The notes: generated by a model from the sequence alone, not told the origin. 64,000 nucleotides of DNA from Phalacrocorax aristotelis (GCF_949628215.1 NC_134284.1:5276850-5340849), one strand, 5' to 3'. Positions 37,428 to 50,068 are shown, counted from the stretch's first letter. Numbers and translations: made by a program.

Positions 37428-37816
37428 TCAATTCCACAGGATATTGAGTGCCTGATTTAGAGTTCCTAGAATACCCAAATCCTGTAGCATATAGAATAAC
37501 ATGGCCGTAATCGCGTGATCATAGGAGTTGACATTTTTCATGTCGAACAGCTGCTGGAAATCTGTCTTTTTTTCTTTAAATTGGGTGAAGGGTTTCTTCT
37601 GAATAAGGAACACAGGAAAAACACACTTTTCTTCTACTGTACCTGAGCTGGCGTATTAGACTGCCTGGTTAAATATTGTGTAGCCAGAAGTGTGAGAGCA
37701 GTAAGCAGGCCGATATCCACGCCGGGTTGACTTTGACTCCCCATTTCAAACATTTCAGTGGAGAAGCCTGGAGCTAAGGCTTCAGGGACAGAAAGCAGTA
37801 GCAGTTCTGATGCCAT
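37428..37816 (-). CDS. Unidentified compact coding-like unit (two ORFs, possible 44-base intron)
   Basis: I do not recognise this protein. Reading the minus strand, an ATG at 37816-37814 has an ideal context (A at -3, G at +4) and an in-frame stop 12 codons upstream. Its ORF runs 58 codons to 37643, where CAG|GTACAG would serve as a donor; without splicing, TAG follows three codons later. Forty-four bases on, TTCCTTATTCAG ends at 37599 and a second ORF of 56 codons plus TGA (37598-37428) begins. Removing the 44 bases keeps frame (phase 0). AATAAA lies 10 bases past the stop. Codons look protein-like: leucine-rich start, then an acidic/aromatic helix-like tail. A 44-base intron is unusually short for a vertebrate, so a frameshifted retrogene or other decayed insertion is equally possible. 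It could also be chance. Confidence 0.35.
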
Positions 37817-38796
37817 GCTGACGAGCCTGGAGGAACTGGTGGTACGTCTTCATACAACCGGTGCTTAACATGTATTCCAACCACCATCCAGGTGGCTTGT
37901 TATCTGGTGGCGGTTGTGGTCTGAATACCCACAGAAGTGCCTAGCAGGGCCTGACAGAGATATTTGACCAGGATAGTTGATGCCTTTATTATATAAAAGT
38001 GTCTTAGGTGTTCTCATGAAAACTGGCTGAGATAACGTTATGTTTTCAGGCATTGAAAATAATGTGGGAAAATTCTGAAAGAAAATCACCAGACTATGTA
38101 TATCTTAAGTTGATCAAATACTTAAATGACAGCCCAAATACAAATACTTTCCTAAGAGTTTGGTTAAATACTTTGCCATACCTTTGAGTTTAGATATTTA
38201 TTCAGCCAGCTGTATTAAGCTTAATAGGAACTAAAGGCTGCAGTGTGTTTCATTTGTCCATTTAACGGAAACTTTTTCAACAATATTATCATATTTACAG
38301 GTATTACTGCTTTGCAACATCATTTTTCCTATGTACAATCTGAAAATCAAAAGCCTGAAAATAATCTCAGCTTTAGGTATTAGGGTTTCCCAGAACTGTA
38401 AGTTTTACTCAGAAAAGTTGATTCTCACTTCTCTATCACTGGTGTCTAAAATGATATTTGATGAGAAACAAAACTATATTGCAGAAGTTTTTTCCCTCTT
38501 CCTTGTATTCTCAGGGACTGCCACTTCTTGAGCAGTTTTGTTGACAGCACCTGTTCCACTTATTATAATAATATCTGTGTTTCTAAGAAGGACCATCCAA
38601 CATTTGCAATAAATAAATGGTGCGCCATTCTCAAATTAATCGTAGTAGTTTAGTTTGATACAGAACCTAATGAATACAGGAACAATGTTGCGCTCAGAAA
38701 CATTGTCCCGAACCAGACTCCTAATCAAGCAGCAGTCTTTCCTTTTCCTTTATATCAATAGGTAAAATTGAGTAGCAGAAATTCATTATGTGAACA
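37817..38796. other. Upstream of the minus-strand unit; further open segments in other frames
   Basis: On the minus strand two further stretches look protein-like but are in different frames: one ending near 37865 (from about 38080) and one over about 37940-37790 with the words PPGWWLEYM and KTYHQFLQARQ. An acceptor-like GATTTTCTTTCAG lies at about 38087-38075. TATA-like sequence exists near 37986-37999 on both strands. Successive frames across one block suggest either a multi-exon gene piece or one older ORF broken by frameshifts. Beyond 38100 nothing notable is seen. Confidence 0.25.
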
Positions 38797-38958
38797 CATT
38801 GTGTTTTAACCCAGCAGGCAGCTAAACACCACACAGCTGTTCGCTCACTCCCTGCTCCCCGCAGTGGGATGGGGGAGAGAATCAGGGGGAAAAAAAAAAG
38901 TAAAATTCATGGGTTAAGATAAAGACAGTTTAATAGGACAGAAAAGGAAGGGAAAGTA

Positions 38959-38998
<40 letters not shown>

Positions 38999-39364
38999 TG
39001 ATAAAAGAATATACAAAGTAAGTGATGCACAATGCAATTGCTCGCCACCCGCTGACTGATGCCCGGCCCATTCCTGGGCAGGGGTTGCCACCCCCCAGCC
39101 AACTCCCCCCAGTTTTACTGAGCACGATGCCATATTTTATGGAATATCCCTTTGGCCAGTTTGGGTCAGCTGTCCTGGCTGTGCCCCCTCCCAGCCTCTC
39201 GCTGGCAGGGCATGAGGAGCCGAAAGTCCCTGACTAGTGTGAGCACTATTTAACAACTAACACATCAGTGTGTTATCAACATTATTCTCATCCTAAATCC
39301 AAAACACAGCATTACACCAGCTACTAGGAAGAAAATTAACTCTGTCCCAGCTGAAACCAGGACA
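38797..39364 (-). mobile_element. Solo LTR of an avian endogenous retrovirus (ERVL-like)
   Basis: The minus strand starts TGTCCTGGTTTCAGCTGGGA, passes CCAAACTGGCCAAAGGGATA, a GGGGGGAGTTGGCTGGGGGG segment and the (ATT)n run, then CCTATTAAACTGTCTTTATC (ATTAAA poly(A) signal), and ends with TAGCTGCCTGCTGGGTTAAA. I recognise this as a widespread avian LTR family; the class assignment is from memory. About 568 bp, with no internal region beside it, so a solo LTR left by recombination. The expected TATA after GCTCAGTA is shortened, so its promoter is probably dead. Flanks GAACA (38792-38796) and GAACG (39365-39369) may be a 5-bp target duplication with one change. Confidence 0.88.
38961..38996. repeat. 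(AAT)12 microsatellite inside the LTR
   Basis: Twelve AAT units, continuing as ATGATG. Intrinsic to this LTR family and therefore probably expanded in place. Confidence 0.92.
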
Positions 39365-41473
39365 GAACGACTCCAGTCTTTGTACATTCTCCCAAATCCG
39401 GTCTGCAGAATAGGCTGTAGCAGTTATGACATTTTGATAGTTAAAATGAAGGCTGTTCAGTCTGAAGCCTGGTTCTGCTGAGTGCAGGTATTTAAATTCC
39501 CATCTCATTTCAGTTTAATGTAAAAGTAGAGGGAGTGACATGAGCGTTTTCTGTCCTTCACCGCAGCTGGGAGAATAGGCACTGTCAGCTGCAGCGTACT
39601 GTCCACCTGTAAACCTGCCATTCTGCCAAGGAAAAGTTTATGGTTGGTCTAACCTTGCTGTTTCTTGGGGGAAGGTGGACTTGCAGGCCAGAATGCTGGC
39701 TTGCTGAATCATGTATGTTAGTTCTCTGTGAGCCATTTTAAAGGCTCTGCTTTAAAACATAGCTTATACAAGCAAGTTATGTAAATAATTAACAACAACA
39801 ACAAAAAAAGGAATGGGTGGATGAGGGCATGGGCAGGTCAGTAGACTGAGTTATTTTGCTTTCTTGACAGGCACTAAAAGCCCAGTGGGACACAGAAAGG
39901 CAGTCTGACTCTTATTCTGTGTTCCTCTTTGGAGCCTCCTATCATCCTCCTGTCTCAGGGAGAGATTCCCGCGTGCCTAGCCAAGCGAGCTGCTTTTTTG
40001 AGATGACCTAAATTGGACCCTCAGAAACAGTATTCTGAGCCTGGCCAGAGTGAAGTGCTAGTGCCTTGCACCTCTCAAAGGCACTTCTGTTTCTGCTCCC
40101 ATTTGAAGAGTATCAGTGATACTAAGCTCATCTGACATTGCAAGTTGTCCTGTTTTCTCTGAACTGTGGAGGAGACTTGTGAATGTGCGGTATGTAACAG
40201 ACCCAGTCTGGTGACTACATGCGATTGAAGGAGGGCAACTGAAGAGGTAACAGTAGCCTCAGCTGAAAAATGCCCACCTTTTAAGTGAGAAAATGTCTCT
40301 TTGGGGAGGAAATGTTAACTGTTTCACTTTGTTCGTTGCAAGTGTGAGACTGTAAACTGGGATCCATAATATTTGTGTTTTATTGCTATCTGAAGAAAAT
40401 ACTGTGAGAGTAGTATCATAAAAGGCTGGTCGTTATCTTTAGCTTGCCTACATGAGGATGCCAGAAAAGGTGAAACGCAGTGGGAAGAAAAATAATAAAA
40501 ATTCCTGGCTGAGTTTTTGAGGACAACAGATTTTTTATCCTTGCACTTCTCCTCAGTGTAAATAACAAGGATACCATTCTTAATTATTGAGCTAATGTGC
40601 TCATAGTAGGCCAAAGAATGAAGGTATGACAGGCATGTTTCGCAGGTCAGGCTTTCCACATGTCCTGGGGTTAAAAAAATGGGAAATTCTTAATTCTTGT
40701 CTTGAGCCATTCTTCTGGACAGAAATAAACTGGTACATCTGTGAATTGTTAGTATTTGATGACACCAGTGCATATTTACAGGAAATTCCCACCTCATCCA
40801 TTATCTAAAAGACACAAAAGTATTCCCAAATAAGAGTATGCTAACATAGGTCTGGGGAAATTCTGGTTCTTTGTAGTAAAGATAGCAAGGCCAAGTGCAG
40901 AGGTACGGGTTTAGTGGTCCTTATAAGGAGAGGTACCCTTTCAGCTCATTTTAAGATGCCCTTTCTAATGAGGTAGATTGGAGGATAAATTTTACCACGA
41001 GTATCATACTCAAACTAAACAACAATCACAAAAATTAACAAGAAAGTTGTAGTGGAAGCAGAACTCTAAGAGCACTTGGCAGCTAATGATCTCACATATG
41101 AAGAATGACCTTATCAACTGAATAGCTCTGTCTGAATTGGAGGTAGAGTATCTGCCCTTTTCTGGGTTTATCAACTTTCTTCCTGTAATCCTGAAAACTC
41201 AGCTGAAAATAATTACCCAACTTCCCCTTTATTCCTGTTGTTCTGCCTATGGGAGAAGAAAAGTCCTAAATTGAAGTTTGAAGAGCTTCTTTTGAACCCT
41301 AGCATGAGCAAATACACACATTTTCATTCTCTCCATACTTTATAATGTCCCTTTGTTGAAGGAGGTATTGGTTCTCTCAGTTCTTTGTAGACTTGTGGCA
41401 ATTTTCCTCTATTTCCCGATTCCCTTTCCTGACCATCTTTTCCTTAACTGTGAGCAATTGAACTATATCAGAA

Positions 41474-41474
<1 letters not shown>

Positions 41475-41543
<69 letters not shown>
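41475..41543. repeat. (CTAT)17 tetranucleotide microsatellite
   Basis: About 17 uninterrupted CTAT (equivalently ATAG) units. Likely highly polymorphic. Confidence 0.96.
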
Positions 41544-41632
41544 ATCTAATATATAATTATGTAATATATATAATATATAATATATATATATATAATATAT
41601 ATATAATATAATATAATATATATAATATAAAT
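41544..41632. repeat. AT-rich palindromic repeat adjoining the CTAT array
   Basis: Almost pure A/T built from TATAATATA words, self-complementary over most of its length and capable of forming hairpins or cruciforms. Confidence 0.9.
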
Positions 41633-44600
41633 TCCTCTGAAACCTTATTTAGTGCAGAATAAATTTTGCCTTGTTTGGTAATTGCTTTTGCTTCTTTCCC
41701 CATGCTAGTACCTGGAATCAATAAGGAGGCCTTAAATCACTGAATTAGTTTCTTGATAACACCTCCATGAATCTATTTCTCTTCCCACAACGACCCAAAG
41801 CTGGAGTTATAAAGTACTTCAACTGAAGACATTCCTCTGATCACAGGAAAACAAGAAGTACACAAAGAACTGTAGAAATTATTTTCTGTGAAAGGAGTTT
41901 CCTCCTCAGTGTAGCACCAGTCAGATATCTGAAACATTGGAGGTTCAAACATATTTTGGATTTATATATTTCTGTATAGAACTGTGTAGAAGTTGAGGTC
42001 CTTTTCCAGACCATGCGAAAATGTAAGTTTGCAAAGCAATACATCTGTCAGCATTCTGAATTTAGCGTCTAGACTAAAAACCACAAAAGCAAGCTGTTTA
42101 TAGGCGTCCAGAGCTTAGGGAAACTGGTGGCTTCCAGAGGTTTGAAAGAGGTTACGTACATAATAAAGAATAAAGTAGAAAGTAAATTGCTGCTAACAAT
42201 TCTTATTGAGATAATAATAAATTCCTGATTGTGAAAATCAGGTTCAAATTGTGGTTTCATGAAAGACCAGAGGCAAGGAACAGTGGATTGCGCCTCAGCA
42301 GCAGGCACAGTTGGGGCCCCAGCTTAGAGCAACTAATACAAAGAGCAAGGAAAAGAAGATAGAAAATGGGTGTTTCTACATGTGAACCACATTAACAGAT
42401 TGTGTAAAATCACATAGTCAAAATCTGCTTAACCTCTTAGCAGCCAAAGCACGAAGAAATAGAATGCTGATGAAATACAACAAGAGTCTGTAGAGAGAGG
42501 TGTTTTCATTCTCTCTTCCCATAATATTTTAGAGGAAGGAAAGATATATTTTTAATATATTTCTTGCGTTATTTATGATTTAATATTTATGTTTTAATAT
42601 TTAACACTGAGAAATAACATGAGAGGCTAAACAGAATACAGTAAATTAATCAGAAAGCAAAAGGGCAAGGAATACATAAAATCCAGGCTCAGCATAATGG
42701 ATAGTCCAGGGCCAAAAGGAGCATGGTATAAGCTTCTTAAATCTGTGGATTACAAAATAAACTCTTTTTTTCTCTCCTTTAAAAAAATGCTGAATCACAA
42801 AAGCAAGAGCATATTAAGACTCTTCTATAGTTTAAAATTATCTTATGTGCTATTTGACAATTTCAACTAACTCTTGCATCTTCTTTATAAACCATCCTGA
42901 CTGAAACAGATGGATGTCTAATTCAAATAATGAGCTGGATCCTCTCCCTGTAGCAGTCAATTATACAGGGTTTTTTTTCCCAGTATAGTATTCAAGAGAC
43001 TAAGATCTCTCTCTATATATAGATCACCTGAAATGACCTTGCTTATGCAGTGTCAGAGCCAAAATGGAACAGGATATGTATCTTGCTGCATTTTCAAAAG
43101 CACAAACTGATGGTTTAAGAACTATTGTATCTGACATTTGCACTTAAATTGTTCCCAGTACTTATCACTCTGATCCTTTAATGTAGTACTTTCTTTAGGT
43201 AAACTGCCTAGGGACATCTGATGTCTGAACATGAATGCCATGCAAAGGATCCTAGTAGCATTGCATTTTGCTGAGAAAAAAATGACAGTGAGGGAATCCC
43301 AGCTCATTTAATTAACAATAAATGACAGTCTCAAAATGGTGAGAACTCATGGCAAAGATTTAATTTGCATCTGGCACTGAGTGTGAAATAATCTACCGAC
43401 CTCTCAAACACACTCTGAAATATATTTGGGACTGGACCAGGTAATAGTGTAAGAATCTTTACTTATAAGCATTTGACTGAGTGCCGTGGAAATTTCCCTG
43501 GGTGCATAGTAAGGTATCAATGACAAAACTCAAGTAAACTCTATCGTAGGATTTGAAAACCTCGTTAACAAGTGAAGCAAATTTGCTAAGATTGTATAGG
43601 GGCCTCAGTGCTGTTCATACGCATTAGACTCACCAGGAATCATCAAGAAAAAAGATAGGCTGCTTGCCTTTGGCTTGCGAAGCTCTCTTGAGGGTGACAT
43701 TTATGTAGCTTGTAGGGTAAAACCTAGAAAGCCTCATAAGGCTGTGCACTGGGCTGGATCTACTCGTGAAACGTCTTGTCTGCGGCCCAAAAGAAAACTT
43801 CTTGCCCATTGCAAAGCAGCTCAAAAAGCAAGGAGCACAGTCATTTCTGTTCTGTTTTATATGGCCTGTTGGTATGTGAATATAAAAATCAATTGTGTGT
43901 GGCTGCAGCCAAAATGATGTGGAACTGAAAAATGAGAGGGAGCTGAAACCTGGGTCTGCAGTTAAAAACAGCCTTAGAGTGCTCCTTTTGCACAGAGATG
44001 GGACAGGATATGCTAGAATTAATAATCTGATGAGTTTACCTCTTGTATTTTCTTCTTAAAGAGACATGGAAAACCTCTAGAATTCCTGTCTTACACGTTA
44101 TCCGTGAAATGCCCTGTTAGTGTAACTTAAAATTTTGAAATAGTTCACCGCGTATAAAGTATTCAAATGTATTGCATTGACCAAACAAAGATACTGTTGT
44201 GCTCTGACTTATCATACAAATGTAATTAAGAATTATATTAGTGCACTCTGAAAATACTATAAATTTTTGTGTGCATATGTGTTCAAAAGAACTTTTACAA
44301 CAAATGGAAACAAAAGCATTGCAAATAACATGGAAAATATTTTTATTTCTCTTTATTTTGGAATGAGAGGCATCACTTTCATTTTTGGCTTACTGGATGA
44401 CAATTACTTTACTTTTTTCTTGGTTTCTTAATATTTTTCCATCTTTCAGGGCAATTAGCTCATCTAGAGCATTTTAAGTGTTCCAATCCATTTCAAGTTG
44501 TGTTTCTCACTTCTTGGAGTGAGACCTGGGATATCTCAGACATGGCATCAAGAAATGGAAAAATGGTCAGTACTTACCCAGGGAAAAAGTGGGTTAGGGA

Positions 44601-45881
44601 AATAGAATACTCCTTCATGAGCTGGATTTCTATCCCGTGTTCCTCCCCCTGTCTGGGGAAGGGTAGGTTCATATCCCAGAACTACACTGCACTAGAAAAG
44701 CTATCCATTGTGAGTAGTAAACTATATGGACTATAATGATTTATTTCTGCTCTGCTTTTGTTCTGACAACCTATTTACTTTTCCTAGAGAAGATAAAGAC
44801 TTTTATAATAACCACATGAACCTTCTATGATCTCTGCCAGAAGAAGAAATTTATGTAGCAGGTAGTGAAATAGAATCTGTTTGAGCGGTTATGTATTATA
44901 GGTGGGCATTTATAGAGAAATTGGGTGCCTAGGAAAACTTGAACCTTGTTCAGTGGCCATGAGGTTGAAGCTGGTTAAATGAGAAGTGAAAAAAATTCAA
45001 ATTTTTTCTTACCGACATCTTTCCTGAGAAGAATATAGTGTTGCAGGAGATGTAAAAAGTACATTTACTCACCATTTCTTCAGCCGTCGAGACTGCTTTC
45101 AGTTACATACAACAGCTACGCTAAAGGTCTGTATTTCTCATGTGCTGATGGTGACACTTTCAGATTTCTTTTAGTTTGGGTGTGGTGCAGCTGCTCCCAC
45201 AGTCAATGATATGAAACTTGATGATGTGCCACCCTCCCTTTGCAGTTGTACTACATAAATAGAACAACACAGGTGGATGTATGCTGCCTTGTGACATGGG
45301 CTCTTGCCTAACAATAGATTTTTTGTTAGCAGCAGGTAAAGCAAGCGTTTCATTGTCATAACTTCTCATGGTCATTTATGTAAAGTGGCATAACTGAGGT
45401 CTGCTGGGGACTGAACTGCCTAAATGTTAGCTGAATCACAGTTCTTGTGTGTTCTCCATGACACTGCCCTACAATGTATGGATGCCCATTTTTGTAGTAT
45501 AGGTTGTGTGTTCCAATGGTTGATCTGTTGTTGCCAAAAAAAATGACCAGTGTAAGCAGAGATAATTAAATCAATGTAGAAAATCCATGATTTGGGCCCC
45601 TCTTATCATATTAGCCTATTCTTTTGAAAATTAAAATTAAAAATATTTCAATAATATTTATTTTTGCTCTTGTGTAGACTTCTGGGCTTCTCAGAAGAAG
45701 TAGTAATGAATGCATCCCAATTCCACCATTGCTTTTATTTGTGAAAGGAGCCAAGTCATTCCTTTTAGAGCTTAGGGCATTGTCACAAGGTAAAAGGAAT
45801 TTCTGGTACTAAGTTCAGCGAGGCCAGTCATGAAACACAGGTTATTGCTTTCTGTTTATTCTTCATTGTTCCATACCTGCA

Positions 45882-46018
45882 CATTTCAAGAAGCATTTGG
45901 ACAACACCCTGAGACACATACGGTGTGAATTTCGGGATTGTCCTATGCAAGGACAGGAGTTGGGCTCAATGATCCTTGCGGGTCCCTTCCAACTCAGGAC
46001 ATTCTATGGTTCTATGAC
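45882..46018 (+). mobile_element. CR1 LINE fragment (older copy)
   Basis: Reads CATTTCAAGAAGCATTTGGA, then AGGACAGGAGTTGGGCTCAA, GATCCTTGCGGGTCCCTTCC and CATTCTATGGTTCTATGA, the typical 3' end and octamer tail of avian CR1. More diverged than the 33.7-kb copy and in the opposite orientation. Confidence 0.92.
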
Positions 46019-49000
46019 TTCTTCTGGAATTTGTTGGAACTGGAGTGAAGTCTTTGGATTAGATTTGGTGCTTTAAAATCACCATATCCTAGATTGACCC
46101 CTTCTGTTCACAGCATTTGAATTTCCCTTTAAAAATCAATTGACTTTCAAATTCTTCCCTCTAACTGGTTTTACAGTGGCAACTGTCTCTCAGGCATCCC
46201 TTAAGAAGCTGCTGCTTTTGGTTTTTCCCATATTTTCTTCTCCATCACAGCTAAGAATTCCATACATACAGGAGAGTATGCTCCCAACTCCTCTTTGCCT
46301 TTCATGTTATTGTGCTGTTTCGCATCTAAGTTACCACAGCTGGATTGTAGATGTAAAAAGGAATAAAATATTTTGTGATGCAAAACAATATCAAAAATAA
46401 TTTCCCACAATTTATGCTCTCTCCATTCTTGTAACGGTCTTTGCCCAAAACTCCATCTCCTGTGCTATAAACTACAGGATACATGATAAGACTTGCACTT
46501 CTATCTTTATCTCCAGCTCCTTGGCACTAAAATCATCTTCATGTCACATTAATGTGAAATCTTTTAGACTACTCTTCATGCTTCCCTGCTGTTTCAGCTT
46601 CTCTTTCCTCCACTTTCTGTGTCTCCTCCTCATTCTTCGAAGTCTTATACTTTCCTGGCTTCAGTCTGTCTTTCATCAGTAAGCATTTGGATTCCATCTC
46701 TTTCAACACTCATTTCCACAACTGTCTCCACTCCATATGGTGATCCGCTCCTAGAATTACTCTTGAGCCTGATTACATTATTCAGTTACTTACATCTGCC
46801 AGATCACTGCCTACTATCTTTGACCAAATTTTGAAGTAAATTTCTGCTATCTTTTGAGGATAGAAAGAGAAAGATAGTGAAATGGAGCTAATACAATGTA
46901 TCTCAACCTTATGGAGTGTAAACTACTTTTCAGAGTCAGTGCACAACCTTGGCTTCTTCTGGGCCATGACTGTGACTTAAAATGGATCTCTTTTGCTCTA
47001 GAGCATGACACAACTTTGACAACAGAAGTGGAGTTCATGCTGGCTGCAAGAAGAGTGATGAATATCAAGCTATATCAGAAGAGCAACATATGCCACTTCT
47101 TTAAAAAGAGGCATGGATTATGCTTGGCTCTACCATCAGTCCATCCAACCTGTGCATGTCCTCTCCTCTTCTTGTTGGAAAATCAGAGGAAGCCGAGTCT
47201 CTCTCACTGTTTTGGTAGAAGGTAACAAGCCTTCAGTTCTACTGGTGATCTGGGGCACCACCCACTTCTATTTACTGTATTATTCAACTTTATTTTATCC
47301 TATGCTCCCATGCTCAGACAAAAAAGTACCACTTCTTTAAGATTCCCATTGAAGCTCTGGTACTTTCTGGCTCTGCTTATATGAATAAATTAAATTCCTT
47401 AGATCAGTACTTATCTCTGTACTCTTAAAAAGAGTAGCTACCTGCTAGGTGACTACAGGAAATGGTTCTTCAAAAGCTTAACTCCTGAAGCATTCCAGTT
47501 TAACAGTGTCATAGCTGTCTAGTCAAGAGAAAAGTAACATTTCCTAAAAACAGTAGGCATATGCAGTCAAGCTGCCTATTGAGCTACCTATTCCTCACCT
47601 AACAGTTTTGAACCCTAAGAGTAATTTCAAATAAGGTAAGTAAATCTCAAGAAGCATTAAGTTCCTAGAACTTTTGAGGAAATTAAGGGAAGACCAAGTA
47701 AGTGGTCTCACTGAAGATGAGCTCAGCTGCCTTGCTATCTACCTAAGAATAACTCTGTGGCCAATCGGTGCAAATGTAGCTGCTAAAAAGCCACAGCTCA
47801 TGCTGTCTCTCTCCCAGTGGAGGTTTCAAAGAAAGACAGAAGGAGCTGTAATTATTATAATGATGTAAGCATCAGGGAGAGAGGTTGGGGTAATGGTTAC
47901 AAATCTACTAGAAACCACGCTTTTTCAGTTCTGCTGCTCCTGCAGCAAATTGTCTTCCTGCTTTTTAGGTTCTTTTCTTTCATAAGAAATGGGTTATTTC
48001 TGTGCCTTGCTTCCACCACAGTTTCTCTTACAATTTTAGGTGTCAAGTTTCTAGGTGTCAGCATCTATTTTACTCATCGGAGTTTTCATGCAGACCTTTT
48101 CATTCTGACTGATAGCTCTATTATATCCACAGCAACGAATAGAGAAAACATTCTTATGACACCATGGCATAATAATCAGTGTGATCCTGGACTGCATGCA
48201 GCTGCTGTCATGATTCTTAGCTGTAAACACATTACACCATTTCTTGAGGACACAAGATGGTGTCTTACATTATTTTTATTTATTGCTTTAAAGTCAATCT
48301 TTAAGAAGCATCAAGAAGTTTTGCAGTGTAATGTGGACACTGCAGAAAATACAATAACGAATGAAAATGCAAATAACTGAAATAAAGGGGTTCAATCAGT
48401 TTAAAAGAGCAAGAGGAATTAATGGGTTTTAATTCTTTTAGTACAAAATTTCCTCAAACTAGAGGCAAACACAGAGAGGAGAGAAATACCGAAAAGATTG
48501 GTGGAGCAAATATTGCAGAATATACAAAAGAATAGATCCAATGTACACATAGCATTGTTATTAGTAATTATTAATAGTTACAATAATGTAGCAGCAAGGA
48601 GGCCTTGCCAGGAGCGGGACCTAAGTTTTTACATCATGCTGAATCATAAGGAACAAAGTCTGTCACTATCTCAACCCCTTTCAGCAATATCAGCTGAAGG
48701 TGAAAATACGACAGGGGTACTGAGGGTTTGCCAGGTTACAAACCCCAGCAAAACCTGGCATTGGCTGACTAATGTGTAAGGAGACTCCACGCAGAGAAGC
48801 ACCCACGTGCTTGTTCATTCTGCAGCGCTGCCTCCTGTGGCCACCACCCAGGGCAGCTGTGAAACTACAGAACTGAGCCGCCTTTGTCTGGTTTGATATT
48901 TTAAGTCATCTGTGTATTAATTTTATGATGGAGGATAAAGATAATTGCTTAGGGCAACAGTGATTTTGGGAGAATGGAAGGCTAATTATTTACCGTTTCT

Positions 49001-49795
49001 TCACTACATGCAGAAAAAAGTCATACAGTCATTCCCTTTGGCTCAGAACAAGGGAAAACGTCTGTCAAATGCACAAGTATTTTCAAGTATTGTCTGCCTT
49101 CAGCTATAGAAAGGGTGACTCTGGTCTTAGGATACATTTTTAAAAAATTGTTTTAGGTGATTTCAGAAGCTTTCAAAGAGGCCAAGGAACTCACCTTTTT
49201 CAAGATTAGGTTAAGGACTTGGATATCTGGCTAGAAAACAAAGTACAGCTTTGAGTCATGGTAGTTAGACCTGGTACTTCTCTTAGTCAGATGTGAGTGC
49301 CTTTCTGTAGGTAAATTATATCACTACGGAAAAAAAGCTATGCTAAGCCAAAAAGTTTCCACTTTTAGATATTATGCTCTACATTGGTTGTAAGTAACAA
49401 CCTTATTTTCAGAAATACAGAACCATAAAATCCTAGACAATTTTAGCTGTCAGAAAGGCTGCTAGGAGTCACAGTTACAGAGGGAGCGTGTTGTGGTCAC
49501 TGCCATTCGTTGTCCAACTAGATCTTGGAGAAAAAGCAAAAACTTGAATGTGTAGTCGTGCGTGGCTGAGCAGAGGTTCCGCTTCGTAGCCAATAAATGG
49601 CTGAAAAGAAAATTGTTTTTATAAAGAGGATTTAAACACATATAACAGTTTCTGTGATGATTTGTAAATATGCCTCTCCCCATCTGCTCTGAAGGAATGG
49701 TTGGCATGGCATTTTCTGTGCACTTTGCCACACAAACCCACAGGAGCAGCTGAAAGCTGCAAATCTTGGCTCTGCTAAGCAATCCACTGGAATCC
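46019..49795. other. Non-coding intergenic DNA with long open but non-ATG frames
   Basis: Between 46890 and 48780 the + strand has several long open stretches, the longest 47817-48380. It begins with GTG and has no ATG until more than 100 codons in, so it is not a credible standalone gene. No protein family is recognised. It could be a decayed old insertion. Confidence 0.4.
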
Positions 49796-50068
49796 ATGTG
49801 GAGCTGTAGAATGCTCTTTTCTTTTCTTTTTTTTTTAGCTACCCCAGGCAGCTTGGCCTGGTCTATTGACAGCAGGTGGAAAAATCATTTCTCTGTTCTC
49901 GTCTCCGAACATGAAAGCCTTGTTCAAGAGGAAAAAAAGAATGTGGCCTCACACTTTTATTTTGAAAGATTGCATATAAAAGATCTTCAACAAAGATATC
50001 AAGGACAACAACAAGGACAACATGGACTGGGGTTCCCAGACTACGTGTCAAAATATAGCAAGCTGTGA
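49796..50068 (+). CDS. Small ORF with signal-peptide-like start (doubtful)
   Basis: A 90-codon frame from ATG to TGA. Residues 1-23 (MWSCRMLFSFLFFLATPGSL and following) look like a signal peptide: a short basic start, a hydrophobic Leu/Phe core, then small residues. The remainder is hydrophilic, ending with a Gln/Gly-rich patch and KYSKL. The start context is weak (T at -3, T at +4). The hydrophobic core is encoded by a long TTTTCTTTTC tract that ends in AG at 49838, so the same bases could instead be a strong splice acceptor for an exon starting CTACCCCAGG, or just a T-rich stretch by chance. No family is recognised. Confidence 0.2.
   Translation: MWSCRMLFSFLFFLATPGSLAWSIDSRWKNHFSVLVSEHESLVQEEKKNVASHFYFERLHIKDLQQRYQGQQQGQHGLGFPDYVSKYSKL

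Larger units (their letters stand above)
39370..45881. other. Non-coding intergenic DNA
   Basis: AT-rich, with no recognisable coding exons. The main feature is the CTAT/AT repeat complex at 41475-41632. The short ORFs do not resemble known families. Confidence 0.55.

Noticed and set aside
47817..48380. 187-codon + strand ORF
   Set aside because: The first codon is GTG and the first ATG is more than 100 codons in. No family resemblance or splice context.
49420..49480. Possible old CR1 tail in minus orientation (AGAACCATAAAATCCTAG)
   Set aside because: Only a short weak resemblance that does not extend into the diagnostic CR1 body.
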